A stretch of 64,000 bases of DNA from positions 238,394 through 302,393 of the forward strand of contig NZ_VLKT01000001.1 in assembly GCF_007830515.1 (NCBI RefSeq). The letters run 5' to 3'. Shown here piece after piece: positions 1 to 7,991 of this stretch. Source of the DNA: Mesorhizobium tianshanense (GTDB lineage: Bacteria; Pseudomonadota; Alphaproteobacteria; Rhizobiales; Rhizobiaceae). Within the stretch, counting starts at the first letter, position 1. Every line of letters begins with the position of its first letter. The notes beneath the pieces are model-generated. The model had not been told where the DNA came from. It worked only from the letters and a program-made list of their open reading frames with translations, and did no database searches. Both the position numbers and the translations under genes were made by a program.

Positions 1-540
1 TTTACCGGGCTGCCGCTAGGCGCCATCCGCGAGATCGTGCCGCGTCTCGAGGCCGAGGGGCTTTTGACGACGATCCCGCAGCGCGGCATGCAGATCGCGC
101 ATATCGATATCAACCTGATCCGCGAGGCCTTTCAGTTCCGCCTGTTCATGGAGCGCGAAGCGGTGGCGCTGTTCACCGCCAACGCCTCCGACTCCGAACT
201 CGCCCGCTTGCGGCGCGAACATGAGGAAATGTTGGCTCAAGCGCTGTCGCAGGCGCCGACGCCGGAGATGGAAGCCAAGGCCCAGAACATCGATTGGTCG
301 ATGCACGACACCTTCATAGATGCGCTGGGCAATGAGATCATCGCCAAGGCGTATCTGGTCAATTCGGTAAAGATACGCCTGATCCACCAGGAGCGTTTCC
401 GTATCGACGGGCGCGTCGTGCCGGTGATGCACGAGCACCTGGCAGTGATCGAAGCGCTCGAGAGCCGCGATCCGCAAAAGGCGGTCGAGGCGATCAGCCG
501 GCATATCGACAATGCGCGCCGGTTGGCGCTCCAGATCTGA
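1..540 (+). CDS. GntR family regulator with FCD domain (5' partial)
   Basis: The reading frame is open from base 1, so the N-terminus lies outside the window. The first residues (LGAIREIVPRLEAEGLL, then a TIPQRG wing) are the end of a GntR winged-helix DNA-binding domain. The rest is an all-helical FCD effector domain. It contains REAFQFRLFMEREAV, the aspartate/histidine positions of DWSMHDTFIDALGN, and a C-terminal VMHEHLAVIEAL followed by RHIDNARR, which fit the FCD metal/ligand pocket. Members bind DNA as dimers and release it when a small carboxylate or sugar-acid ligand binds. It lies 64 bases upstream of a sugar ABC importer on the same strand, so it probably controls that operon. The ligand cannot be told from sequence. 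Confidence 0.9.
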   Translation, partial: FTGLPLGAIREIVPRLEAEGLLTTIPQRGMQIAHIDINLIREAFQFRLFMEREAVALFTANASDSELARLRREHEEMLAQALSQAPTPEMEAKAQNIDWSMHDTFIDALGNEIIAKAYLVNSVKIRLIHQERFRIDGRVVPVMHEHLAVIEALESRDPQKAVEAISRHIDNARRLALQI

Positions 541-603
541 GGACATATGGTTCGCGGCTGCCGCGGCGCCACCCACAACGACAGCAACCCAAGGGAGGAA
601 GAA

Positions 604-1941
604 ATGTCGTCCAATCCGTTCAAGCCAACAAGAAGGCAGGTTCTTGCAGGAACCACGGCGTTCGCCGCCGCGGGCCTGGCGGGCCTTCGCCCGAGCTTTT
701 CCGCCGGCGTCGACTGGAAGCGCTTTGCCGACGCGACGCTCGACGTCAATCTGGTGAAAAGCCCGCGCAGCGACACCATCCTCCAATATCTCGCCGAATT
801 CGAGGAGCTGACCGGCATCAAGGTCAATGCCGAGGCGACGCCGGAACAGCAGCAGCGGCAGAAGACGGTGATCGAGCTCAGCTCCGGCAAGCCGAGCTTC
901 GATGTCGTGCATCTGAGCTATCACGTGCAGAAGCGCCAGTTCGAAAAGGGCGGCTGGCTGGCCGACATATCAGGCTATCTCGCCGACCCGACGCTCACCG
1001 ATCCCGGGCTGGTCGAAAGCGATTTCGCCGAGGCCGGCATGCTTTTCGCCAAGGACAGCCAAGGCGTGCTGCGTTCGCTGCCTTTCTCGGTGGACTACTG
1101 GATCGTCTACTGGAACAAGGAGCTGTTCGAGGCCAAGGGCCTCAAATACCCCGAAACGTTCGAGCAGTTGGTGGCCGCCGCCGAGGCACTGACCGACCCA
1201 TCGACCAACACTTTCGGTTTTGTCGCCCGCGGCCTCAAGAATGCCAACACCCCGGTGTGGACATCGCTGATGCTCGGCTATGACATGACGCCGCTCGACG
1301 ACCAGGGAAAGCTGCGCACCGAAACGCCCGAGGCGATCGAGGCCGCCGCCCTCTATCAGAGGCTGATGACCAAGTCCGCCCCTCCGGGCGTCACCGGCTT
1401 CAATTGGGCTGAAGCGCAGTCCGCCTTCCTGCAAGGCAAGATCGGCATGTGGTTCGATGGCGTGGGTTTTGCCCCGCCGATGGAAAATCCCGAAAAGTCG
1501 CGCGTGGTCGGCAAGGTCGGCTATGGCGTCATGCCCAAGGGTCCCAAGGCGCATGCTTCCGGGACGTTTGGCGACGGCCTCGGCGTGACGGCCTCCAGCG
1601 AAAAGAAGGAAGCCGCCTATCTGTTTTGTCAGTGGGCGGTGTCCCCGGCCATGGGCGCGCGCCTGCTCCAGGCCGGCGCCGGCGTGCCTTTCCGCAAGTC
1701 GGTGCTGGAAGACCCCAAGGTGCGCGAAGGCGTCACCATGCCGGCAAGCTGGCTCGATGCCGTGGTTCAGTCCGGCGATATCAGCAGGCTGGCGTTGCCG
1801 GTGATCATTCCCGTCACCGAGTTCCGCGACGTCTATGGTGTGGCGCTGACCAACATGATTGCCGGTGCCGATCCTGCCGAAGAGCTGAAGAAGGCCACCG
1901 CGCAATTCCAGCCGGTTCTCGACAGGAGCGAGCAAGGCTGA
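604..1941 (+). CDS. Sugar ABC transporter substrate-binding protein (family 1)
   Basis: Periplasmic solute-binding protein of 445 residues, the usual size for the MalE/UgpB-like class. The N-terminus carries a twin-arginine type signal (PTRRQVLAGTTAFAAAGLAG, cleavage probably near SFSA), so export is likely through Tat. ATG 604 is chosen because GGGAGGAAGAA lies just upstream; an earlier in-frame ATG at 547 has no such site. Conserved features include FDVVHLSYHVQ, the NKELFEAKGLKYPETFEQL region and WFDGVGFAPP. The stop overlaps the start of the following permease by one base. Together with the two permeases and the ATPase it forms a complete importer. The substrate is probably a mono- or oligosaccharide or polyol, not resolvable here. 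Confidence 0.93.
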   Translation: MSSNPFKPTRRQVLAGTTAFAAAGLAGLRPSFSAGVDWKRFADATLDVNLVKSPRSDTILQYLAEFEELTGIKVNAEATPEQQQRQKTVIELSSGKPSFDVVHLSYHVQKRQFEKGGWLADISGYLADPTLTDPGLVESDFAEAGMLFAKDSQGVLRSLPFSVDYWIVYWNKELFEAKGLKYPETFEQLVAAAEALTDPSTNTFGFVARGLKNANTPVWTSLMLGYDMTPLDDQGKLRTETPEAIEAAALYQRLMTKSAPPGVTGFNWAEAQSAFLQGKIGMWFDGVGFAPPMENPEKSRVVGKVGYGVMPKGPKAHASGTFGDGLGVTASSEKKEAAYLFCQWAVSPAMGARLLQAGAGVPFRKSVLEDPKVREGVTMPASWLDAVVQSGDISRLALPVIIPVTEFRDVYGVALTNMIAGADPAEELKKATAQFQPVLDRSEQG

Positions 1942-2879
1942 TGTCCGCCATCGCCCCAGAACGCACCGGGGCGACGATGCAGGCCATAGGGGAGAGCCAG
2001 ACGATCCGGCTGGCTCCCAACTACTGGCCCTTCGTCGTTCCGGCGCTCGTCGTCGTTGGCGCCGTGATCGTCTTTCCCTGGGCTTTCACGCTCTGGATGA
2101 GCGTGAACCGCTGGACGCTCGGCCAGTCGCGGAGCTTCGCCGGAATGGAGAACTATCTCCGTCTGGCCAGCGACCCGCGGTTTTGGGAATCCCTTGTTCA
2201 TACGTTGACCTACACCTCCCTCTCGGTTGCAGCGCCGATGTTCTTCGGCACTGTCGCCGCCCTGATCTTCGACGCCAGGTTTCCGCTGCGCGGCCTGCTG
2301 CGCGGCGTCTTCGTGATGCCGATGATGGCGACGCCCGTGGCCGTGGCGCTGGTCTGGACCATGATGTTCCATCCCCAGCTCGGCGTGCTCAACTACCTTC
2401 TGTCGCTGATCGGCATCCCGGCGCAGGAATGGATATTCAACGCCAAGACGGTCATCCCTTCGCTGGTTGCGGTCGAGACCTGGCAGTGGACACCGCTGGT
2501 GATGCTGATCGTGCTGGGCGGGCTGGCCTCGGTACCACGCGAGCCGTTCGAGAGCGCCGAGATCGACGGCGCCAATGCCTGGCAGCAATTCCGCTACCTC
2601 ACTCTGCCGATGATCGCGCCGTTCCTGATGATCGCGTTGATCATCCGCACCATCGATGCGCTGAAGAGCTTCGACATCATATATGCGATGACCCAGGGCG
2701 GGCCGGGCACGGCATCGGAAACCATCAACATATACCTCTACAACACCGCCTTCTCCTACTACGACATCGGCTATGGCTCGGCGATAGCCGTGGTGTTCTT
2801 CATCGTCATCGTGGCGCTGTCCTTCATCCTGCTGATGCTGCGCCAGCGCTCGCAGTGGATCGACGCGGAGGGCAAATAA
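1941..2879 (+). CDS. Sugar ABC transporter permease (MalF/UgpA-like)
   Basis: Inner-membrane permease of 312 residues with about six hydrophobic segments, the first at WPFVVPALVVVGAVIVFPWAF. The EAA cytoplasmic loop that docks on the ATPase is visible as EPFESAEIDGANAWQQF followed by LTLPMIAPF. The start ATG overlaps the previous stop (TGATG), which implies translational coupling. The gene ends one base before the next permease start. It belongs to the binding-protein-dependent sugar importer formed with its neighbours. Confidence 0.93.
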   Translation: MSAIAPERTGATMQAIGESQTIRLAPNYWPFVVPALVVVGAVIVFPWAFTLWMSVNRWTLGQSRSFAGMENYLRLASDPRFWESLVHTLTYTSLSVAAPMFFGTVAALIFDARFPLRGLLRGVFVMPMMATPVAVALVWTMMFHPQLGVLNYLLSLIGIPAQEWIFNAKTVIPSLVAVETWQWTPLVMLIVLGGLASVPREPFESAEIDGANAWQQFRYLTLPMIAPFLMIALIIRTIDALKSFDIIYAMTQGGPGTASETINIYLYNTAFSYYDIGYGSAIAVVFFIVIVALSFILLMLRQRSQWIDAEGK

Positions 2880-3701
2880 ATGAGCTCACGTCTGCTCAAC
2901 CAGATCGGCCTGTTTTTCGCGGCCCTGGTCATCGTCTCGCCGGCGATCCTGTTCTTCCTCTGGATGATATCGCTTTCGCTGAAATTCGAGATCGACAACG
3001 GCGCCTATCCGCCGATCCTGATCCCCGAACGTTTCGCCTGGTCGAACTATGTAAAGGTGTTCGAGGAGAACAATTTCCTGCTCTATCTCTGGAACTCGGT
3101 TCTAGTGACCGGCACGGCAACGCTGCTGGCGCTGCTGATCGGCGTACCGGCCGGCTACGGCATAGCGCGGCTCAAGGCGGAAAGATCGGCGGTAGTCATC
3201 ATGATCGCCCGTATGACGCCCGGGCTGTCCTATCTCATCCCGCTGTTTCTGCTGTTCCAATGGATCGGCATTCTCGGCACGCTCTGGCCGCAGATCATCA
3301 TCCATCTGGTGGTGACGGTGCCGATTGTGGTCTGGGTGATGATCGGCTATTTCGAGACCACGCCGATGGAGCTGGAAGAGGCGGCCAACATCGACGGCGC
3401 CAGCTCCTGGCAGGTGTTTCGGCTGGTCGCTCTGCCCATCGCCAAGCCGGGCATCGTTGTCGCCTTCATCCTGTCCGTCATCTTTTCGTGGAACAATTTC
3501 GTCTTCGGCGTGGTGCTCGCCAGCCGCGAGACGCGCACGCTGCCGGTCGCCGTCTACAACATGCTCTCTTATGAGCAGGTAAGCTGGGGGCCGCTCGCCG
3601 CCGCGGCACTTGTGGTGACGCTGCCGGTGCTGGTCCTGACCATGTTCGCGCAAAAGCAGATCGTCGCCGGGCTGACCGCAGGCGCGGTCAAGGGCGGCTG
3701 A
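2880..3701 (+). CDS. Sugar ABC transporter permease (MalG/UgpE-like)
   Basis: Second permease, 273 residues with about six membrane spans. The EAA loop reads [17 protein letters not shown] followed by [10 protein letters not shown], typical of the MalG class. ATG 2880 directly follows the TAA of the upstream permease, so the two are co-translated. A gap of 46 bases separates it from the ATPase gene. It pairs with the preceding protein to form the transmembrane channel of the importer. Confidence 0.93.
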   Translation: MSSRLLNQIGLFFAALVIVSPAILFFLWMISLSLKFEIDNGAYPPILIPERFAWSNYVKVFEENNFLLYLWNSVLVTGTATLLALLIGVPAGYGIARLKAERSAVVIMIARMTPGLSYLIPLFLLFQWIGILGTLWPQIIIHLVVTVPIVVWVMIGYFETTPMELEEAANIDGASSWQVFRLVALPIAKPGIVVAFILSVIFSWNNFVFGVVLASRETRTLPVAVYNMLSYEQVSWGPLAAAALVVTLPVLVLTMFAQKQIVAGLTAGAVKGG

Positions 3702-3747
3702 AGCCGCCTTCCAGATGGACATCACTCTTTTCTCCCGGAGAAATCCA

Positions 3748-4806
3748 ATGGCATCGGTAACAATCAACAACGTGCAGAAGGCTTTCGGAGCCACCAAGAT
3801 CATTCACGACGTCAGTGTCGATATTGCCGACGGTGAGTTCGTCATCCTGGTCGGCCCGTCGGGATGCGGAAAATCGACGCTGCTGCGCATGATCGCGGGA
3901 CTCGAAACGATCTCGGGCGGGAAGATCGCCATCGGCGAGCGCACGGTCAACAATCTGCGGGCGCGGGACCGGAACATCGCCATGGTGTTCCAGAACTATG
4001 CGCTCTATCCGCATATGACGGTGGCCGACAATATGGGCTTTGCACTGAAGATCAAGAAAGCCGATCCAGCCGATACCGCGGGCCGCGTCAGGAATGCCGC
4101 CGGCATCCTCGGCCTGGAAAAGCTGCTTGAGCGCTATCCGCGTCAGCTCTCCGGCGGACAGCGCCAGCGCGTCGCCATGGGCCGCGCCATCGTGCGCGAC
4201 CCGCAGGTCTTCCTGTTCGACGAGCCGCTCTCCAATCTCGACGCCAAGCTGCGCGTTCAGATGCGCGGCGAGATCAAGGCGCTGCACCAGCGGCTGGGCA
4301 CCACCACCATCTACGTCACACATGACCAGATCGAAGCGATGACCATGGCCGACAAGATCGTCGTGCTGCATGACGGCCTGGTCGAGCAGATCGGCGCGCC
4401 GCTCGACCTCTACGACCATCCGGCCAATCTCTTCGTTGCCGGCTTCATCGGCTCGCCCGCCATGAACTTCATTGCCGGCCGCATTGAGGAAGGCGTGTTC
4501 CGCAGCGCCGGCGGGCTGATCCTGCCGCTGCCGGCGGGTGCCCGCCCGGCTGACGCCGCAGGACGCGAACTTGTCTACGGCATCCGCCCCGAACATATCC
4601 GCGCAACCGCCGAGGGCATGCCCGGCACTGTCACGCTTCTGGAGGCCACGGGTTCGGAAATCTTCGCCAAGGTCGACTGCGCCGGCGAGGAAATCTCCTG
4701 CCTTTTCCGCGAGCGGCTTCCGCTCAGGCAGGGCGCACAGGTACGGATCGAGGTCGATCGCATCTGCGCCCACCTGTTCGACGCGAAAACCGGTCGGCGC
4801 ATCTGA
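3748..4806 (+). CDS. Sugar ABC transporter ATP-binding protein (MalK/UgpC type)
   Basis: ATPase of 352 residues. Walker A is GPSGCGKST, the signature is LSGGQRQR, Walker B plus D-loop is [16 protein letters not shown], and the switch His is in [10 protein letters not shown]. The C-terminal third is the MOP/TOBE regulatory domain ([10 protein letters not shown]) seen in MalK/UgpC proteins, some of which receive regulatory signals. ATG 3748 is preferred because a CCCGGAGAA site precedes it; the in-frame ATG at 3715 lies too close to the upstream stop. It is the last gene of the importer operon. A palindrome without a T-run follows at 4890-4925. Confidence 0.94.
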   Translation: MASVTINNVQKAFGATKIIHDVSVDIADGEFVILVGPSGCGKSTLLRMIAGLETISGGKIAIGERTVNNLRARDRNIAMVFQNYALYPHMTVADNMGFALKIKKADPADTAGRVRNAAGILGLEKLLERYPRQLSGGQRQRVAMGRAIVRDPQVFLFDEPLSNLDAKLRVQMRGEIKALHQRLGTTTIYVTHDQIEAMTMADKIVVLHDGLVEQIGAPLDLYDHPANLFVAGFIGSPAMNFIAGRIEEGVFRSAGGLILPLPAGARPADAAGRELVYGIRPEHIRATAEGMPGTVTLLEATGSEIFAKVDCAGEEISCLFRERLPLRQGAQVRIEVDRICAHLFDAKTGRRI

Positions 4807-4889
4807 TTGGGGCGGCCGCAACCGCACACAAGACGGGCTGCAAGATCTCTCACCCGCTACAATGACCGTGGCCTGGAACGGTTCGTTAA

Positions 4890-4925
4890 AGCGGGATGCG
4901 CAGTTCAATTTGAACGCATCCCGCT
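4890..4925. repeat. Intergenic palindrome (11-bp perfect stem)
   Basis: AGCGGGATGCG at 4890-4900 is the exact inverted complement of CGCATCCCGCT at 4915-4925, and the spacer is itself partly palindromic (GTTCAA/TTGAAC). There is no T-run, so it is not a clear intrinsic terminator. It resembles the TAAAGCG-bordered short palindromes scattered in rhizobial genomes. It sits between the importer operon and the broken exporter genes. Confidence 0.6.
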
Positions 4926-4998
4926 CCAGGAGTTGACAACGCAGCCATCGCGCGCCAGTTCGACCCTTGCCGCTTAATGCGACTGCCGGTTGATCGCC

Positions 4999-6007
4999 AT
5001 GAACGATACGTCTCCTATGCGCGTGCCCTCCACCGATCTTGCCTCGTCGGCCACTTCCGCCCGTGGCCTGGTCAAGACGTTCGGCAAGCTGCGCGCCGTC
5101 GATGGTGTCGATCTCGATGTGCCGCGCGGCATGATTTTCGCCATTCTGGGTCCGAACGGCGCCGGCAAGACAACGCTGATGCGGATGCTCGCGACGCTGT
5201 CGCGCCCTGACGCCGGCTCCGCGACAGTGATGGGCCACGATCTCGTGCAGGCCCCGCATGAGGTCCGTGCGGCAATCGCGATGACCGGGCAGTTCGCTTC
5301 GCTCGACGAGGACCTGACGGGCCGCGAGAACCTCGTCCTGCTTGCCCGGGCTCTGGGGTTTTCGCGGTCGCGCCGCGAAAGCCCGCGCGGATGACCTGCT
5401 CGCGGCTTTCGGCTTGTCCGAAGCGGCGACGAAGCAGGTGAAGGACTATTCGGGGGGCATGCGAAGGAGACTCGACATAGCCGCCTCGCTGATCGTTACT
5501 CCGGGCGTGCTGTTCCTCGACGAGCCGACCACAGGCCTCGATCCGAACGCCCGCAAGGATGTCTGGGCCATGATTCGCGGCCTGGCCGAGGCCGGCGTCA
5601 CCATCCTGTTCACCACGCAATATCTCGAGGAGGCCGATCAACTCGCGGCGCGCATCGCCGTCATCGACCACGGCAGAAAAATCGCCGAGGGCACCAGCCG
5701 CGAATTGAAGGCGGCCACCGGCTCCGGCTTTCTCCATGTGGCGCTCGCCGACGTTGAGCGGCTGGACGAAGCAGCGACCATTCTGAAACGACGGCTGGAA
5801 CATCCCGTCCAACGCAGCACCGAGGGTGCCGAGCTCTCCGTCCTTGCCGGTACGGCGAAGGCCGCCAACGAGGCGTTGGCCGATCTGGTCGCCGGCGGCA
5901 TCGAGCTGTCGGATTTCTCCATGGGCCAGCCCAGCCTCGAAGAGGTCTTCTTCTCGCTGACGGGCCAGCCGGGCCTGGGTGAAAGCCGAAAGGACGACAA
6001 GCCATGA
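4999..6007 (+). pseudogene. Daunorubicin-type ABC exporter ATPase (DrrA family), frameshifted
   Basis: The product would be the ATPase of a DrrAB-like drug/lipid exporter. The first part (from ATG 4999) carries Walker A GPNGAGKTT and TGQFASLDEDLTGREN, and runs out of frame to a stop at 5394. The second part, in another frame from about 5365 to 6007, carries the signature YSGGMRRRLD, Walker B LFLDEPTTGLDP and the family C-terminus ending SLEEVFFSLTG. The shift falls near 5360-5375 in a GCGGTCGCGCCGCG tract: LGFSR continues as RAAKARADD in the other frame. Either this is a one-base mutation or a sequencing error. The adjacent permease also carries lesions, which favours true decay. Confidence 0.85.
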
Positions 6008-6808
6008 TCGACACGACATCGCTGCAGCGGCTGCAAAGGGTCGCCCGGCCCGGGACCCCATCAGCCCTTTCCAACGCGCTCGTCTTCGGGTGGCGCGCGG
6101 TGCTGAAATTCAAGCATGTGCCGGAGCAGCTCTTCGACCTGGTGATGACTCCGATCATGTTCACGCTGCTCTTCACCTTCGTCTTCGGCGGCGCGCTCGC
6201 CGGTTCGCCTGGCGAATACCTGTAGTTCTTCCTGCCCGGCAACCTGGTTCAGACCGTGGTGTTCAACGCAGTCTATTCGGGCATGGGATTGTCGACCGAC
6301 CTCGGCAAGGGCTTGTTCGACCGCTTCCGATCGCTGCCGATCTGGTCGCTCTCCGTTCGCCGGCCCGATGGTGGGTGATATCCTGCGCCATTTGATTGCC
6401 GCCTCGATCATCCTCACGATCGGGCTGATCCTGGGCTACCGGCCTGAGGCGGGGATCCTCGGCGTGCTTGCCGCCTTCGCCATGCTGATCGCCATCGGGT
6501 TCGGCATGGGCTGGGTATTCATCGTGCTCGGGTTGCTGATCCGCACGCCAACCACGGTGATGACGCTCGGCTTTACCTTCCTGTTCCCCCTGGTCTTTGC
6601 CTCCAACATCATGGTCGACCCCGGCACCATGCCGGACTGGCTACAGGCCTTCGTCGACGTCAATCCAGTGTCGCTGATGACGACGGCGCTGCGCGGGCTG
6701 ATGGGTGGCGGGGCGACGCTCAGTCAGATCGTCCTCGCGCTGATCGCGCCGGTGGCGCTGACCGCGATCCTGGCGCCGACAGCGCTATGGCTGTATCTCA
6801 GAAGGTGA
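6004..6808 (+). pseudogene. DrrB-family ABC exporter permease, nonsense codon plus frameshift
   Basis: Its ATG overlaps the end of the ATPase remnant (ATGA). The frame reads through an ABC-2 type membrane domain (VMTPIMFTLLFTFVFGGALAG) to an in-frame TAG at 6223-6225. The same frame continues with [21 protein letters not shown] and [11 protein letters not shown] further one-base loss near 6351-6355 then moves the family sequence [11 protein letters not shown] to the frame that ends at 6808, which holds the remaining membrane spans. The TAG probably arose from a glutamine CAG, since QFFLPG is the expected family sequence. With the ATPase shift this makes three independent lesions in one operon. 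Confidence 0.85.
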
Positions 6809-7108
6809 GAGGTCGCGATCCTTGCTGATCGCCCGAGCGTCCGCGGACCAGGGCCGAAATAGCGTAGCGGCCGCCGGTGCCCCGCTGGCCGGAAGTTCGA
6901 CGGCAGCTATGCGGAGTATGCGTTGTTGCCGAACTCGCTGCTGATGCCGGCCACTGCCACATACCGCGCCCTTGATACACCGGAGGCATCCTCTACTTAC
7001 CTCCGTGGGCGCGTTGATCGTAAGTTTGCCTGGGGGCAGCGGCGGTTGCGCCGTTCTGACTGCATGCCGCGGAAAGACGGTTGGACCGACGCACTTATGG
7101 AGGTGGCC
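6809..7108. other. Intergenic stretch without a recognisable gene
   Basis: It lies between the broken exporter and the secreted repeat protein. Reading frames cross it, but none has protein-like composition or a convincing ribosome site. I see no palindrome, repeat or RNA gene in it. Confidence 0.5.
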
Positions 7109-7702
7109 GTGCGTCAATCCCCTGGATCCAGCTGGGTATATTTCGCATTCGCGTGCTCGATCGCGGTAGCTTGCGCAGGAACTGCAGCCGGCGCCCAGGG
7201 CGGCGGAGGCCATGGCGCTGGCAGCGATAAGGGCGGAGGCCATGGCGCTGGCAGCGATAAAGGCGGAGGCCATGGCGCTGGCAGCCATCGCGGCAAAGGC
7301 AGCGCGCACAAAGGAGCTGGCGACGACGGGACCAGCACTACGGCCGCCGCTGCCGTCAGTGTCGTCCCGTCCGTAGAGGCCGGACAGTCGCTGGGCCTCC
7401 CGCCCGCGCTCCAGCCTCCTGGGAACAGTCCATCAACTGTCAGTCCAATCAAAGCGCTGCCGGGCGTCCCGGATGAAGTCGTTCGCGCCTGCCGCGATGC
7501 AATCGAGGTGGCCGCCGCCCCGTTTGGGGCGACCAGTGTGCGCGTCAGCAGCGCAGGCTTCATACGTCAGTTGAGCCCAGATATGATCTCGGCTCCCATT
7601 AAGGTCAGCATCGACTATGGACGGCAAGGCAATGTGGAGACGCGGCAGGCGCCGATCAAATGCGAATTGAACGCGAAAGGCAGCGTGATCGGGCTGACAT
7701 AG
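7109..7702 (+). CDS. Secreted hypothetical protein with GGGHGAGSDK repeats
   Basis: Predicted exported protein of about 197 residues with no family recognised. GTG 7109 is preferred because GGAGG lies five bases upstream; an ATG at 7097 is the alternative. A signal peptide (VYFAFACSIAVACAGTAAGA) is followed by three copies of a ten-residue Gly/His-rich repeat, then a Ser/Ala-rich linker. The C-terminal ~80 residues look folded (VVRACRDAIEVAAAPFGATSVRV) with a cysteine near each end, suggesting one disulfide. The His/Gly repeats could bind metal, but that is speculation. A strong terminator hairpin follows at 7759-7814. Confidence 0.7.
   Translation: MRQSPGSSWVYFAFACSIAVACAGTAAGAQGGGGHGAGSDKGGGHGAGSDKGGGHGAGSHRGKGSAHKGAGDDGTSTTAAAAVSVVPSVEAGQSLGLPPALQPPGNSPSTVSPIKALPGVPDEVVRACRDAIEVAAAPFGATSVRVSSAGFIRQLSPDMISAPIKVSIDYGRQGNVETRQAPIKCELNAKGSVIGLT
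7201..7290 (+). repeat. Three tandem 30-bp coding repeats
   Basis: Units at 7201-7230, 7231-7260 and 7261-7290 share GGCGGAGGCCATGGCGCTGG and differ at only a few bases. The phase is in frame, so each unit adds ten residues (GGGHGAGSDK or close). Exact repeats like this can change copy number by slippage. Confidence 0.95.
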
Positions 7703-7758
7703 CGCATTGCGCAACTCCTCGCCGACGAGAGCAGGATGAAGAATAGGTGTTCATCCCG

Positions 7759-7814
7759 GCCTAAAGCGCGTCGCGTTTGAACGGATTCATGCGACGCGCT
7801 TTAGGCTCTTTTTT
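7759..7814 (+). terminator. Strong intrinsic terminator / TAAAGCG palindrome
   Basis: A 16-bp perfect stem (7759-7774 with 7791-7806) encloses a 16-base loop and is followed by TCTTTTTT at 7807-7814. It fits a rho-independent terminator for the secreted repeat protein and faces the convergent coiled-coil gene. The stem ends, TAAAGCGCGTCGCG, match all but one base of the IS630-side end near 63704, so it may derive from a miniature element. Confidence 0.8.
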
Positions 7815-7991
7815 ATGCATGTCGTTATCGCAAAACCGCTGCACACTTTTGCGCGACATGCATTAACGCCTTGTTTTGCCCGAAGCGACCGCGGCGCCGT
7901 GATCTCTCCTTGCCTCAGCAGTGTATCGCGAGAGGGTGCGTGGCAATCATCTCAAAGCCTGGGCGTTCAACAGGAGGGCCTGCGCAGTCGT

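Noticed and set aside
3688..5259. A minus-strand frame of 523 codons
   Set aside because: It overlaps the MalK-type gene and the DrrA remnant; no motif and no plausible start.
7201..7290. Short regular repeats as a possible CRISPR array
   Set aside because: The units are directly adjacent without spacers and lie in frame within a secreted protein gene.
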